From Gordonia hankookensis (GTDB taxonomy: Bacteria > Actinomycetota > Actinomycetes > Mycobacteriales > Mycobacteriaceae), in NCBI RefSeq assembly GCF_014673215.1, contig NZ_JACWMS010000003.1, forward strand, positions 310,001-374,000: 64,000 nt of DNA. Direction: 5' to 3'. The position numbers and the translations under genes are program-made. Under the pieces are notes generated by a model. The model was given only the letters and a program-made list of their open reading frames with translations. It did not search any database and was not told where the DNA came from. Shown one piece after another: positions 9,706 to 19,449 of the stretch. Position 1 is the stretch's first letter. Every line of letters starts with the position of its first letter.

Positions 9706-10701
9706 ATGACAACAACCACCTCGGCCGGCCTGGCGATCGATGCGCATGGGCTGGTCAAACACTTCGGATCGACCCGCGCCGTCAACGGCGTGGATCTGGC
9801 CGTCCCCACCGGTTCGGTGTACGGCGTACTCGGCCCGAACGGGGCCGGGAAGACCACCACGGTGAGCATGCTCGCCACGCTGCTGCGCCCCGACGCGGGC
9901 CACGCGACCGTCTTCGGCTACGACGTCGTCGACGACGCCGTAGCGGTCCGTTCCCTCGTCGGCGTCACGGGCCAGTACGCCTCGGTCGACGAGGACCTCA
10001 CCGCCACACAGAACCTCGTCCTGTTCGGTCGGCTGCTGGGCCTGTCGCGACCTGCGGCGCGCTCCCGGGCCGACGAACTGCTCGAGGAATTCGCCCTCAC
10101 CGAGGCCGCCGATCGGCCACTGAAGAACTTCTCCGGCGGTATGCGGCGACGCCTCGATCTGGCGGCGAGCCTCATCGACACGCCACCTCTGTTGTTCCTC
10201 GACGAGCCGACCACCGGCCTCGACCCGCGTACCCGCGCCCAGATGTGGGAGACCATCCGCAACCTCGTGAAGCAGGGCGCGACCGTCTTGCTCACCACGC
10301 AGTACCTCGATGAGGCCGACCAACTCGCCGACCGCATCGCCGTGATCGACCACGGAATCGTGGTCGCCGACGGAACCGCCGACGAACTCAAGCAGTCCGT
10401 CGGTGCCAGCACGTTGCAACTGGTCCCGGTGAACCGGACAGACGCACAGCACGTATGCCAGATCGTCGAGTCGGTACTCGGCGAGACCGCGACCCTGAGC
10501 CCCGAGGCCGCCCGTGTCTCCGTCGGTCTGCAGAAACCGGATCTGGTGCCGGACGTCCTGATCGCATTGCGCGAGAACCAGATCGCCATCGATGAGATCA
10601 ACGTCCAGAAGCCGAGCCTCGACGAGGTCTTCCTCACCATCACCGGCCGGCCTGCCGACGATCAGACCGACACCGACACCATCCAAGAGGAGGTGGCCTG
10701 A
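9706..10701 (+). CDS. DrrA-type ABC transporter ATPase
   Basis: The protein has 331 residues. Walker A GPNGAGKT is at 43-50, the signature FSGGM follows KN near residue 145, and Walker B LLFLDEPTTGLD is near 163. A C-terminal domain after residue 225 ends in KPSLDEVFLTITGR, typical of the DrrA/daunorubicin-resistance subfamily. The ATG at 9706 is chosen because the conserved domain starts immediately afterwards. The stop overlaps the start of the permease gene (TGATG), giving a two-gene exporter operon. The cargo is probably a hydrophobic drug or lipid and is not predictable from sequence. Confidence 0.9.
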   Translation: MTTTTSAGLAIDAHGLVKHFGSTRAVNGVDLAVPTGSVYGVLGPNGAGKTTTVSMLATLLRPDAGHATVFGYDVVDDAVAVRSLVGVTGQYASVDEDLTATQNLVLFGRLLGLSRPAARSRADELLEEFALTEAADRPLKNFSGGMRRRLDLAASLIDTPPLLFLDEPTTGLDPRTRAQMWETIRNLVKQGATVLLTTQYLDEADQLADRIAVIDHGIVVADGTADELKQSVGASTLQLVPVNRTDAQHVCQIVESVLGETATLSPEAARVSVGLQKPDLVPDVLIALRENQIAIDEINVQKPSLDEVFLTITGRPADDQTDTDTIQEEVA

Positions 10702-11540
10702 TGACCACCACAACCATCGACCGCGGCCCGGCGTCGACCGCGATCACCACCAAGGACGCTCGCCCCGTGGCCAAACGGTCGATCGGCCTCGCCGAAACCG
10801 TCCGACAGTCCTTCTCCATGGCCTACCGGGGCGTGTTGAAGATCCGTCACAACCCCGAGCAGCTGTTCGACGTGACGCTGCAACCGATCATCTTCACCCT
10901 GATGTTCACCTACATCTTCGGTGGCGCGATCAGCGGGAACATCAGCGCCTATCTACCGGTCATCATTCCCGGCATCATGGTGCAGACCGTGATCACCACG
11001 TCGATCGTCACCGGCACCCAGTTGCGCGAGGACATGGACAAGGGCGTGTTCGACCGGTTCCGGTCGTTGCCGATCGCCCGGATCAGTCCGCTTGCAGGCG
11101 CACTGCTCGCCGACATGATCCGCTATTTCATCGCGACCACGCTGACCATCGTGATGGGGTTGATCATGGGCTGGCGACCGGACGCCGTGGGCACGATCGG
11201 CGCCGCTGCGCTGGTGATCGTCTGCAGCTTTGCGGTGTCGTGGGTCTTCGCCCTGATGGGCTGCCTGATGAGCAAGGCCTCTGCGGTACAGGGCATCTCG
11301 ATGCTCATCTTGTTCCCGCTGACCTTCATGTCGAATGCATTCGTCCCGGTGGACACGATGCCCGGCTGGCTGCAGGCGTTCGTCAAGGTCAATCCGATCA
11401 GCCAACTGGTGTCGGCCGTGCGTGAACTCACCGCCAACGGGCATGTCGGCATCCACGTCGTGTACGCACTTGTCGGCGCCGTCGTGGTCACCGCGGTCTT
11501 CGCCCCGCTCGCGGTGCGGGCGTACATGCGCAACACCTGA
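10701..11540 (+). CDS. DrrB-type ABC-2 transporter permease
   Basis: The protein has 279 residues with about six transmembrane helices and the ABC-2 pattern: an N-terminal cytoplasmic segment, then QPIIFTLMFTYIFGG, IIPGIMVQTVITTS, a conserved EDMDKGVFDRFRSLPIAR loop, and FPLTFMSNAFVPVDTMPGWLQ near the C-terminus. These motifs are characteristic of the DrrB family. Translation is coupled to the ATPase gene. It is convergent with the large regulator gene, only 9 bp apart. Confidence 0.9.
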   Translation: MTTTTIDRGPASTAITTKDARPVAKRSIGLAETVRQSFSMAYRGVLKIRHNPEQLFDVTLQPIIFTLMFTYIFGGAISGNISAYLPVIIPGIMVQTVITTSIVTGTQLREDMDKGVFDRFRSLPIARISPLAGALLADMIRYFIATTLTIVMGLIMGWRPDAVGTIGAAALVIVCSFAVSWVFALMGCLMSKASAVQGISMLILFPLTFMSNAFVPVDTMPGWLQAFVKVNPISQLVSAVRELTANGHVGIHVVYALVGAVVVTAVFAPLAVRAYMRNT

Positions 11541-11549
11541 TCTGCCAAC

Positions 11550-14500
11550 TCAACTCTGTGCACTGGTGCGCGGCGCCAGGCGGTTCCGGACCTCGTCCAT
11601 CGCCTGGCGTCGCGAGTACTTTTCCGCCTCTGCCGCCAGCGAATCCCACTGTGCGGCATTCATTCCGGCGATCTCCGCCATTCTGGAATGGACTTGGTAC
11701 AGCGACGGATAGTCCTGCCGGGCACCCAGTCTCCGAGACAGCACAAGCAGCCACGGGCCATCGGGATCGTCACGCTCGGATTCGCACAGCACATAGCCGG
11801 CGACCATCGCCATCGCACCGGCCTGCGGCTGATCCTGCCAGCCGACCGTTCCGAACGTCTCGCTCACCCCGTCGGCGAGCAGGGACAAGAATTCCCGGGC
11901 ACGAGGCAGCTCGCCGCCGCGGACGATGCCGGCCACGGCGGCACTGATGAGCATCACCATCCCCGGGTCCTGCGCACCGATCGGATGGTTGGACTTGATG
12001 AGATCGGCTGCGCGGCAGAATGTCTCCACGGCAATCTCCTCGCGTCCGCGGGCGTGTGCCAGCTCGGCGTAGCCGATCATCATCGCGCCGACCACCTCCG
12101 GATTGCCCTGCGGATCCGGATCGTCGGGAGTCCAGCCCTCGGTGACCACGGCCAACTCGCGGTCGGCCTCATCGAGCCGACCCAGCGCGACCAGGGTCGC
12201 GGACAGATAGCACCGCGTCTGCAGTTCGTCGTCCCGGGATCCGAGCCGCATCAGATCGACGATGCCATTCCGGTAGAAGGGCACCGCCTCCTCCCACTCG
12301 GCGCGCTGACCGTACAGGCTGCCGATCCCCACCTGCGCCATCCCGGACATCCACGAATTGTTACGTCGTCGCGAGATGTCGCGCAGTACAAGGGCATCGG
12401 CCAAGGCCATGTCGAGATCGCCGAAGTTCTCCCGTGCGTTCATCCGGATCGACAGCGCCATCACCCGCACCTGTTCATCGTCGACCCGCGCGCCCCGTGC
12501 GACGAGCCGCATCGCGGCCTGCGGGGTGCGACTGAGTACACACGCCGACAGCAGGTCCATCGGCTCGTCGAACACGCGGTCCGGATGGTGCAACCGTCGC
12601 AGGTAGAACCGGCCGATGGCCACTCCCCGGTACTCACGGCGAACCATCAGGTGGCCCATCGAGGCGAGCACGGTGAACTGCCATCGTCGACGTTCGGCAT
12701 CGTCGAGATCCGACGACGGTTTCGGCAGCACGGCGAAAAGTCGCGAACCCCACGACATCACCTCTCCGTGGAGACCGCGGACCATCCAGAAACCGCTCAA
12801 CACCGGAAAGAGCGTGACGATGGTATCGACGCCGTACCGGTCGCCGCACTGGCCGGCGAGCGTCACGCACCGACGCAGGACCCACACCAGATTGTCCAGT
12901 TCCACCGCGATCGAGGCGAACAGCCCTTCGTCGACCGCCACGTCGTATCTGGCCTCCGCGGCCTCGGCGAACTCACGCGCCCAGCCGGCCATCGCCCGGT
13001 CGACGGCGTCGGACTCCGCGCCGTCGTCGGTCTCGACGAGCTTTCCCTCACCGAACTCGCGGACCATCTCCAACATGCGGTATCGGATGTGACCGTCGGT
13101 CTCCGCCACCGTGAGCAACGACTGATTCACCAGTGCCTCGAGGGTGTCGTCGAGCCGGAATCCGCTCTGACCCACCACCACCGCGGCGGCCGCGGTGGTG
13201 AAACCGGCGGGAAACCGGCACAGGCGACGCCAGGCGGACTGCGCGTCCGGGTCGAGCAGGTCCCAACTCCATTCGATGACCGCGTACAGGGTCCGATGGC
13301 GATCGGGGGCAGTCCGATCGTTGCCGCGCAACAGCGCAAACCGCTCCTCGAGTCTCCTCGAGATCTCACCCACAGTCATGACACGGATCCGGGCCGCGGC
13401 GAGTTCGATGGCCAACGGGAGACCGTCGAGGTGCCTGCAGAGTTCGGCGACCTCGGCCCGAGGCAGTTGCGCGTCGGGACGGATCGCCAGGGCGCGCCGT
13501 TCGAAGAGTTCGACGGCTGAACCGCGCACTCCCACATCGAGAACCGGGAGCAGGTAGATCCGTTCGGCGGCAAGCATCAGCGGAGAGCGGCTCGTGGTCA
13601 GAATGGACAACTGGGGCTCTGCGGCCAGTAGGTCCGCGGCCACGCGCGCACACCGCTCGATGACCTGCTCGCAGTTGTCGAGGATGATGACGGCACGCTG
13701 CCCCCGTACCGCGTCGACCAGTCGATCGGCCAGATCCCCCACCGCGACGCGGGGACGTGCGCCTGCACCGACCTCCGTCTCACCGACCCCCAGCGACGCC
13801 GCGATGGATGCGACCACGTCGTCGTCGTTGCGGACCGGCGCGAGTGGGACGTAGAACACCGGGCGCCCCGATTCGGCCAGGTCGTCGCCGACCCGGTGCG
13901 CGACCCGTGTCTTGCCCACCCCACCCGGTCCCTGAATGGTCACCAGCCGATGTGCGTCGAAAAGGCCCACGATGGTGGCGATGTCGTCGTCGCGGCCGAT
14001 CAGGTCCGACGCGTCGCCGACCAGCCCGACAGTCCGGCCGCGTTGCCGTGCAGGCGCGTGGGCAGCGGTATCCTCCGCGCGCCCGGCCGATGTCGAGCCA
14101 CGCTCGGCGGCAAGGAGTTCGGCGTTCACCGCGACGGCCTGGGGACCGGGGTCCACACCCAGCTGTTCCGACAGTTCCCGGCGGAGGCGCGCGAACACCG
14201 ACAAGGCGTCGGCGGTCCGCCCCTCGCCCGCCAATGCACGCATGAGATCGATGTGCGCGGACTCGTCCAACGGGTCTGCCCGACAACGCCTGTCGGCGAT
14301 CTCGCGGGCCGTCGAGAAATCCCCTGAAGCCAACGCCACACCGACGCGACGCTGATCGAGTGCGTCTCGCTGCCGATCCGCCCGCGTCCGGACGTCGGCG
14401 TCGAGACCGAAGGACCCGTCGTCGTCGAGATCGTCGCCCGGCACGCCCCGCCACCATCGGGTCGCCGCGTCGAGCGCCTCTGGGCCGCCGTCGTCGATGA

Positions 14501-14831
14501 GGTCGGCGACGATCTCGATATCTGTGCGACACCCCACCAGGCGATAACCGTTGCCGACACCTTCGAGTCGGCCGGGGCCGAGCAGGGGGCGCAGCCGCGA
14601 GATCTGGGTGTGCAGGGCCGGCATCGGCGACCGCGGCGGATCATCACCCCAGACGTCGGAGATCAGTCGCTCGGCCGACCGGGTCCGACCGTCCGCCAGC
14701 GCCAGCGAGGCGAGGAGGCGACGGGCACGCACCCCTGGGACGGCCACCAGGTCATCCGGATCGGCACACCCTCGCCCCACGGCGACCGGCCCCAGCAGGC
14801 CGATCACGGTGATGTTCTCGGACGCGGACAC
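11550..14831 (-). CDS. SARP/AfsR-like regulator with BTAD, P-loop ATPase and TPR-like domains
   Basis: This very large regulator (1093 residues) has the AfsR layout. An N-terminal winged-helix OmpR-like domain (residues ~5-95, ALHTQISRLRPLLG) is followed by a bacterial transcriptional activation domain (~100-245, LMRALAGEGRTADALSVFARLRREL). A STAND-type NTPase follows, with Walker A QGPGGVGKT near 300 and Walker B AVIILDNCEQV. From ~590 to the C-terminus there are helical repeats resembling TPRs. The BTAD and AAA-STAND combination senses signals through the repeats and activates transcription. It is convergent with the DrrAB operon; whether it controls that exporter is an inference only. Confidence 0.88.
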   Translation of the reverse strand: MSASENITVIGLLGPVAVGRGCADPDDLVAVPGVRARRLLASLALADGRTRSAERLISDVWGDDPPRSPMPALHTQISRLRPLLGPGRLEGVGNGYRLVGCRTDIEIVADLIDDGGPEALDAATRWWRGVPGDDLDDDGSFGLDADVRTRADRQRDALDQRRVGVALASGDFSTAREIADRRCRADPLDESAHIDLMRALAGEGRTADALSVFARLRRELSEQLGVDPGPQAVAVNAELLAAERGSTSAGRAEDTAAHAPARQRGRTVGLVGDASDLIGRDDDIATIVGLFDAHRLVTIQGPGGVGKTRVAHRVGDDLAESGRPVFYVPLAPVRNDDDVVASIAASLGVGETEVGAGARPRVAVGDLADRLVDAVRGQRAVIILDNCEQVIERCARVAADLLAAEPQLSILTTSRSPLMLAAERIYLLPVLDVGVRGSAVELFERRALAIRPDAQLPRAEVAELCRHLDGLPLAIELAAARIRVMTVGEISRRLEERFALLRGNDRTAPDRHRTLYAVIEWSWDLLDPDAQSAWRRLCRFPAGFTTAAAAVVVGQSGFRLDDTLEALVNQSLLTVAETDGHIRYRMLEMVREFGEGKLVETDDGAESDAVDRAMAGWAREFAEAAEARYDVAVDEGLFASIAVELDNLVWVLRRCVTLAGQCGDRYGVDTIVTLFPVLSGFWMVRGLHGEVMSWGSRLFAVLPKPSSDLDDAERRRWQFTVLASMGHLMVRREYRGVAIGRFYLRRLHHPDRVFDEPMDLLSACVLSRTPQAAMRLVARGARVDDEQVRVMALSIRMNARENFGDLDMALADALVLRDISRRRNNSWMSGMAQVGIGSLYGQRAEWEEAVPFYRNGIVDLMRLGSRDDELQTRCYLSATLVALGRLDEADRELAVVTEGWTPDDPDPQGNPEVVGAMMIGYAELAHARGREEIAVETFCRAADLIKSNHPIGAQDPGMVMLISAAVAGIVRGGELPRAREFLSLLADGVSETFGTVGWQDQPQAGAMAMVAGYVLCESERDDPDGPWLLVLSRRLGARQDYPSLYQVHSRMAEIAGMNAAQWDSLAAEAEKYSRRQAMDEVRNRLAPRTSAQS

Positions 14832-14870
14832 CCAGTCAGGTTAGCGCCACGCACGTGTATGAATGGAACC

Positions 14871-15383
14871 ATGGCGCGCAGTTACCCTCTCGAGGCCATC
14901 GACCTCGACTTCTTCGAGTCCGCACCGATCACCTACCGCATGGACGTGAACCTCCCCGTGACGCCGCAGCGCGCGTGGGCCGAGTTCACCAGGCAGAACA
15001 CGCTCGATTGGTGTCGCGCAATCAAATCCATCGAGTTCACGTCGCCGCCGCCGTACGGCGTCGACACCACCCGCAAGGCATCACTCGGGGTGGCCGGGCT
15101 GTCGGAACACTTCTTCGTCTGGGACGAGGACGAGGCCGCCGGACAATACCGCAATGCCTTCTACGCCGTGTCCGCGTCGACGCCGGGTCTCAAGAAGTTC
15201 GGAGAACTCACCGAGGTACGGCAGGCCGAGGTCGGGTGCCGACTCGTCTGGTCCTTCGCCTTGGAGCTCTCCACCTCGGCGAAGGCGGTCACCGCGTTCT
15301 CGGGCCCCACCGCATCGACCGTGTTCAAAACGGTCGAAACCGACACGGTGCGGCATTTCGCGAAACTGACGCCGCAGTCCTGA
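14871..15383 (+). CDS. SRPBCC/DUF2505-like protein
   Basis: The protein has 170 residues. The sequence starts with a YRMDVNLPVTPQRAWAEFT strand-helix typical of START-like/SRPBCC folds, then alternating strands, and ends in a long amphipathic helix (TVFKTVETDTVRHFAKLT). The fold forms a hydrophobic pocket for lipids or polyketides. The ATG at 14871 is taken; an in-frame ATG at 14859 is also possible and would give a near-leaderless start. It is divergent from the SARP regulator with ~40 bp between them, so the regulator may act on it. The ligand is unknown. Confidence 0.7.
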   Translation: MARSYPLEAIDLDFFESAPITYRMDVNLPVTPQRAWAEFTRQNTLDWCRAIKSIEFTSPPPYGVDTTRKASLGVAGLSEHFFVWDEDEAAGQYRNAFYAVSASTPGLKKFGELTEVRQAEVGCRLVWSFALELSTSAKAVTAFSGPTASTVFKTVETDTVRHFAKLTPQS

Positions 15384-15484
15384 CGGGCGGCCCCCCGACA
15401 GCAACCGGTTCCCCGCCGAGAGCACCGCGATCGCGCGAGCCGGGCCTCCCGACGCGTGATCACCTGGTGCCGACGCCGAGTCTC

Positions 15485-15540
15485 CGGTTGCCGTCGGCGG
15501 GATCTCGGTTGCCGTCGGCGAGGTTTCGGTTGCTGTCGGG
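15485..15540. repeat. Three tandem 21-bp units in the gap between the SRPBCC gene and ilvA
   Basis: Units begin at 15485, 15506 and 15527 with cggttgccgtcgg (third copy cggttgctgtcgg). The 168-bp gap holds no gene; the repeat lies just downstream of both convergent stops. Confidence 0.65.
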
Positions 15541-15551
15541 TAGTGCGTGTC

Positions 15552-16751
15552 TCACTCGCGGAGGAAGCCCGACTCCGAGAGCGCGCGCCGCACCTCGCGC
15601 TGGTGTTCGGGTCCCCTGGTCTCGACGCTGACGGTCACCTGGACCTCGTCGAGGTAGAGGTCGTCGGCCACCCGGGAGTGCACCACATCGACGACACTGG
15701 CCCCACGGTCGCGGAGCAGTTCCAGCAGGGCGATCAACCCGCCCGGACGGTCGGAGACGGTTGCGGTGACTGTCAGGAACCGGCCTGCGGCGGTCAGCCC
15801 ATGCGTCGTGACATGACTCAGCAGCAACGGATCGATGTTGCCGCCGGACACGATGACGCACACCTTGCCCGACAACTCGAGGCCACCGGCCGTCACTGCG
15901 GCGACCGCGGCCGCCCCGGCCGGCTCGACCACCAGCTTCGCTCGTTCGAGCATCAGCAGCAGGGCCGTGCTCAGTGATTCCTCGCTGACGGTGACCACCG
16001 AATCCACCAGCTCACTGATGTGCGCGAACGGGACGTCTCCGGGCATCGCCACGGCGATGCCGTCGGCCATCGTGTTCATCGATGCGGCCGCAACCGGATG
16101 GCCCTCGGCGAGAGATCGCGGCCAGGCCGCGGCCTGCGCGGCCTGCACTCCGATGACGGTGACCTCGGGGCGCCGTGCCTTCACGGCCGCCGCGACCCCG
16201 GCCAGCAGGCCTCCCCCACCGAGGGGGACGACGATGGCGTCGACGTCGGGTATCTGGGTCAGGATCTCGGTCCCGACGGTCGCCTGGCCTGCCACGATGT
16301 CGGGGTGATCGAAAGGATGCACCAGCACCGCGCCTGTCTCGTCGGCGAACCGCCGCGCCGCGACGAGCGCCTCGTCGACGGTCGAACCCTCGAGGACCAC
16401 TTCGGCGCCATAGGCTTTCGTCGCCGCGACCTTGGGCAGCGCTGCACCGCGTGGCATGTAGACGCGGGCGGTGATGCCGAGTGTGCCTGCCGACCACGCG
16501 ACGCCCTGGGCGTGATTTCCGGCGCTGGCCGCGACCACACCACGAGACCGTTCCTCCGCCGACAGGCGGGAGATGCGCAGGTAGGCACCGCGTGGTTTGA
16601 ACGACCCCGTGCGCTGGAGGTTCTCGCATTTCAGCCAGACCTCGCACCCGATCCGTTCCGACAGCACACGCGAGGCCACCATCGGGGTGCGGCGCATGAC
16701 ACCGGACAGGGCCTGTCCTGCATCGTCGATCTCGGCGGAGGTGAGGAGCAT
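15552..16751 (-). CDS. ilvA: Threonine ammonia-lyase (threonine dehydratase)
   Basis: This PLP enzyme converts L-threonine to 2-oxobutyrate and ammonia, the first step toward isoleucine. The 399-residue protein has the PLP lysine in GSFKPRGA (K52), the phosphate-binding loop PLGGGGLLAGV, and the cofactor-ring Ser in IVSGGNID. A single C-terminal ACT-like domain (residues ~325-399, FLTVTATVSDRPGGL) is the medium-length form. The ATG at 16751 is chosen where homology starts. It lies 32 bp downstream of metB on the same strand, so 2-oxobutyrate formation and transsulfuration are probably co-transcribed. Confidence 0.92.
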   Translation of the reverse strand: MLLTSAEIDDAGQALSGVMRRTPMVASRVLSERIGCEVWLKCENLQRTGSFKPRGAYLRISRLSAEERSRGVVAASAGNHAQGVAWSAGTLGITARVYMPRGAALPKVAATKAYGAEVVLEGSTVDEALVAARRFADETGAVLVHPFDHPDIVAGQATVGTEILTQIPDVDAIVVPLGGGGLLAGVAAAVKARRPEVTVIGVQAAQAAAWPRSLAEGHPVAAASMNTMADGIAVAMPGDVPFAHISELVDSVVTVSEESLSTALLLMLERAKLVVEPAGAAAVAAVTAGGLELSGKVCVIVSGGNIDPLLLSHVTTHGLTAAGRFLTVTATVSDRPGGLIALLELLRDRGASVVDVVHSRVADDLYLDEVQVTVSVETRGPEHQREVRRALSESGFLRE

Positions 16752-16783
16752 GTTCGCCAGTATCGGCCCTGGGCCGTCCGACG

Positions 16784-17956
16784 TCAGCCCAACGCGTTTT
16801 CGAGGTCGCCGAGGAGATCGGCGATGTCCTCGATGCCCACCGAGAGGCGCACCAGATCGGCCGGGACCTCGAGCAGCGAGCCGGCCGTCGACGCGTGGGT
16901 CATGGCGCCGGGATGCTCGATCAACGACTCGATGCCACCGAGCGACTCGGCGAGGGTGAACACCTCGGTCCGCGCGCAGAACTCCTGCGCGGCAACCTGT
17001 CCGCCCTTGACCCGGACCGACACCATGCCGCCGAACCGCCGCATCTGCTTGGCCGCGACCACGTGTCCGGGGTGCTCCGGCAGGCCCGGGTAGAGCACCG
17101 AATCGATCTTGGGATGCGACGACAGGTAGTCGACGACGCGTTCGGCGTTGTCGCTGTGCCGGTCCATTCGGACCGCCAGGGTCTTGATGCCGCGCATGGT
17201 GAGGTAGGCGTCGAACGGGCCCGGCACCGCACCTGCGCCGTTCTGGAGGAACGCCACCGCGTCGTCGAGTTCCTCGCTGTTGGTGACCAGTGCGCCGCCG
17301 ACCACATCGGAGTGTCCGCCCAGATACTTGGTCGTCGAATGCAGCACCACATCGGCACCCAGCGTGATCGGCTGCTGCAGGTAGGGCGACGCAAAGGTGT
17401 TGTCCACCACCAGCTTGGCGCCGGCCTCGTGCGCCACCGCGGCGAGCGCCTCGATGTCGCCGACGTTCAGCAGCGGATTCGTCGGGGTCTCGATCCAGAC
17501 CAGCTTGGTGGCGGGCGTGATGGCCGCCCGAACCGCGTCGACATCGGACACCGGCGCCGCCGAGTACGTGATCCCCCACTGGGAGAACACCTTGTCGATG
17601 AGGCGGAACGTGCCCCCGTAGGCGTCGTTGGGGATCACCAGATGGTCGCCGGGTCGAAGCGTCGCGCGCAGCAGCGCGTCGGTCGCGGCCATCCCCGAGG
17701 CGAAGCCACGTCCGTACTCGCCACGTTCGAGCGCAGCGATGTTGGCCTCGAGGACGCGCCGCGTCGGATTACCCGTCCGGGCATATTCGAATCCGTCGCG
17801 GAGGCCACCCACACCGTCCTGAGCGAACGTCGAACTGGCGTAGATCGGCACGTTCACGGCACCGGTTTGCCGATCCGGATCGTATCCTGCGTGGATCGCC
17901 TGGGTGGAAAATCCTTGCCAGCGGGTCGAATCCGCGGCACTGCGCTTCTCGCTCAT
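16784..17956 (-). CDS. metB: Cystathionine gamma-synthase / gamma-lyase
   Basis: This is a Cys/Met-metabolism PLP enzyme of 390 residues. The Schiff-base lysine is in HSTTKYLGGHSD (about residue 208), and substrate and cofactor motifs YARTGNPTR, SGMAATDALL and ESLGGIESLIEHPGAMTH are all present. In mycobacteria the orthologous MetB next to cbs takes part in transsulfuration. Gamma-synthase and gamma-lyase cannot be separated by eye, and adjacency to cbs favours the reverse direction (cystathionine to cysteine) as an additional role. It is followed by ilvA and preceded by cbs 11 bp upstream, which gives a three-gene operon. Confidence 0.9.
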   Translation of the reverse strand: MSEKRSAADSTRWQGFSTQAIHAGYDPDRQTGAVNVPIYASSTFAQDGVGGLRDGFEYARTGNPTRRVLEANIAALERGEYGRGFASGMAATDALLRATLRPGDHLVIPNDAYGGTFRLIDKVFSQWGITYSAAPVSDVDAVRAAITPATKLVWIETPTNPLLNVGDIEALAAVAHEAGAKLVVDNTFASPYLQQPITLGADVVLHSTTKYLGGHSDVVGGALVTNSEELDDAVAFLQNGAGAVPGPFDAYLTMRGIKTLAVRMDRHSDNAERVVDYLSSHPKIDSVLYPGLPEHPGHVVAAKQMRRFGGMVSVRVKGGQVAAQEFCARTEVFTLAESLGGIESLIEHPGAMTHASTAGSLLEVPADLVRLSVGIEDIADLLGDLENALG

Positions 17957-17967
17957 GGCTCGACTTC

Positions 17968-19362
17968 CTATCCGACGATGGGGTTGCTGCTGACGAAGGC
18001 CAGCAGGTCGTGGCGGGTGATGACACCGATGGGCTTACCGTCCTCCACCACCATGAGGGCATCCGACTCCGAAAGCACCTTGGTGGCCGCCGACACCGGC
18101 TCGCCGGATCCGATCAGCGGGAACGGATCACCCATGTGGGCCGACACCGGGTCGGCCAGACTGGCGCGGCCCTCGAAGACCGCACCCAACAGGTCTCGCT
18201 CGGTGACCGCGCCGGCGACCTCACCGGCCATCACCGGGGGCTCGGCCCCGACGACCGGCATCTGGGAGACGCCGTACTCGCGAAGGATCTCGATGGCATC
18301 CCTCAGCGTCTCGGACGGATGGGTGTGAACCAGATCCGGCAACGCTCCGGCCTTGCCGCGCAACACGTCCCCGACGAGCGGCTCCTTTGCCTTGCCGTCG
18401 AGCGGGGACCGGAGGAAGCCGTAACTGCTCATCCATCTGTCGTTGAAGATCTTGCCCAGATAGCCGCGGCCACCGTCGGGCAGCAACACGACGACGACCG
18501 CGTCGGGGCCTTCGCGTTCGGCGACCTGCAGCGCGGCCACCACGGCCATTCCGCAAGAGCCGCCGACCAGCAGGCCCTCCTCGCGAGCGAGCCGACGCGT
18601 CATGTCGAACGAGTCGGCATCGGACACCGCGATGATCTCGTCGGGGATCGACGGGTCGTACGCGGACGGCCAGAAATCCTCGCCGACACCCTCGACGAGA
18701 TATGGGCGGCCGGTGCCGCCCGAGTAGACCGAGCCCTCCGGGTCGACGCCGACGACCTTCACCGCGCCGTCGGAGACCTCTTTGAGGTAGCGGCCGGTTC
18801 CGGTGATGGTGCCCCCGGTGCCGACGCCGGCCACGAAATGGGTGATCTTGCCCTCGGTGTCCGCCCAGATCTCCGGGCCGGTGGTCTCGTAGTGGCTCTG
18901 CGGCCCGGCCGGATTCGAGTACTGGTCGGGCTTCCAGGCACCCTCGATCTCCCGCACGAGCCGGTCCGAGACGCTGTAGTAGCTGTCGGGGTGATCCGGC
19001 GGCACCGCGGTCGGGCACACCACCACCTCGGCCCCGTAGGCGCGGAGCACGTTGCGCTTGTCCTCGCCGACCTTGTCCGGGCACACGAACACGCATTTGT
19101 AGCCGCGCTGCTGTGCCACCAATGCCAGACCGACGCCGGTGTTGCCCGAGGTCGGCTCGACGATCGTGCCGCCGGGCGGCAACGCCCCGGACTGCTCGGC
19201 GGCCTCGACCATCCGGACGGCGATCCGGTCCTTGCTGCTGCCACCGGGGTTGAGGTATTCGAGCTTGGCCGCGACCAGGCCCGAACCGGGGTTGGTCACC
19301 GAGTTGAGCTTGACCAACGGGGTGTTGCCCACCAGGTCCACGACATGATCAGCGATTCGCAT
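17968..19362 (-). CDS. cbs: Cystathionine beta-synthase
   Basis: The enzyme condenses serine and homocysteine to cystathionine. The 464-residue protein has an N-terminal PLP domain with the Schiff-base lysine in GGSSKDR (K44), SGNTGVGLA for substrate carboxylate binding and GTGGTITGTGRY for phosphate binding. A C-terminal pair of CBS domains (about 335-464, ETLRDAIEILREYGVSQMPVVG and ALMVVEDGKPIGVITRHDL) is the Rv1077-type architecture, in which the CBS pair has a regulatory role. It is the first gene of the cbs-metB-ilvA operon, with its promoter in the 87-bp gap shared with the divergent esterase gene. Confidence 0.94.
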   Translation of the reverse strand: MRIADHVVDLVGNTPLVKLNSVTNPGSGLVAAKLEYLNPGGSSKDRIAVRMVEAAEQSGALPPGGTIVEPTSGNTGVGLALVAQQRGYKCVFVCPDKVGEDKRNVLRAYGAEVVVCPTAVPPDHPDSYYSVSDRLVREIEGAWKPDQYSNPAGPQSHYETTGPEIWADTEGKITHFVAGVGTGGTITGTGRYLKEVSDGAVKVVGVDPEGSVYSGGTGRPYLVEGVGEDFWPSAYDPSIPDEIIAVSDADSFDMTRRLAREEGLLVGGSCGMAVVAALQVAEREGPDAVVVVLLPDGGRGYLGKIFNDRWMSSYGFLRSPLDGKAKEPLVGDVLRGKAGALPDLVHTHPSETLRDAIEILREYGVSQMPVVGAEPPVMAGEVAGAVTERDLLGAVFEGRASLADPVSAHMGDPFPLIGSGEPVSAATKVLSESDALMVVEDGKPIGVITRHDLLAFVSSNPIVG

Positions 19363-19449
19363 ACGACCATGGTCCCAGAGGTCCGGAATCGGATCGAACC
19401 CGGAGTGAAACTCCGACTAAGCTGGCTGCCGTGTCCGAATTGGAGTCAC

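Noticed and set aside
11688..13520. 610-codon plus-strand frame antisense to the SARP regulator
   Set aside because: Shadow of a clearly conserved protein on the other strand; composition rich in H, R and G without domains.
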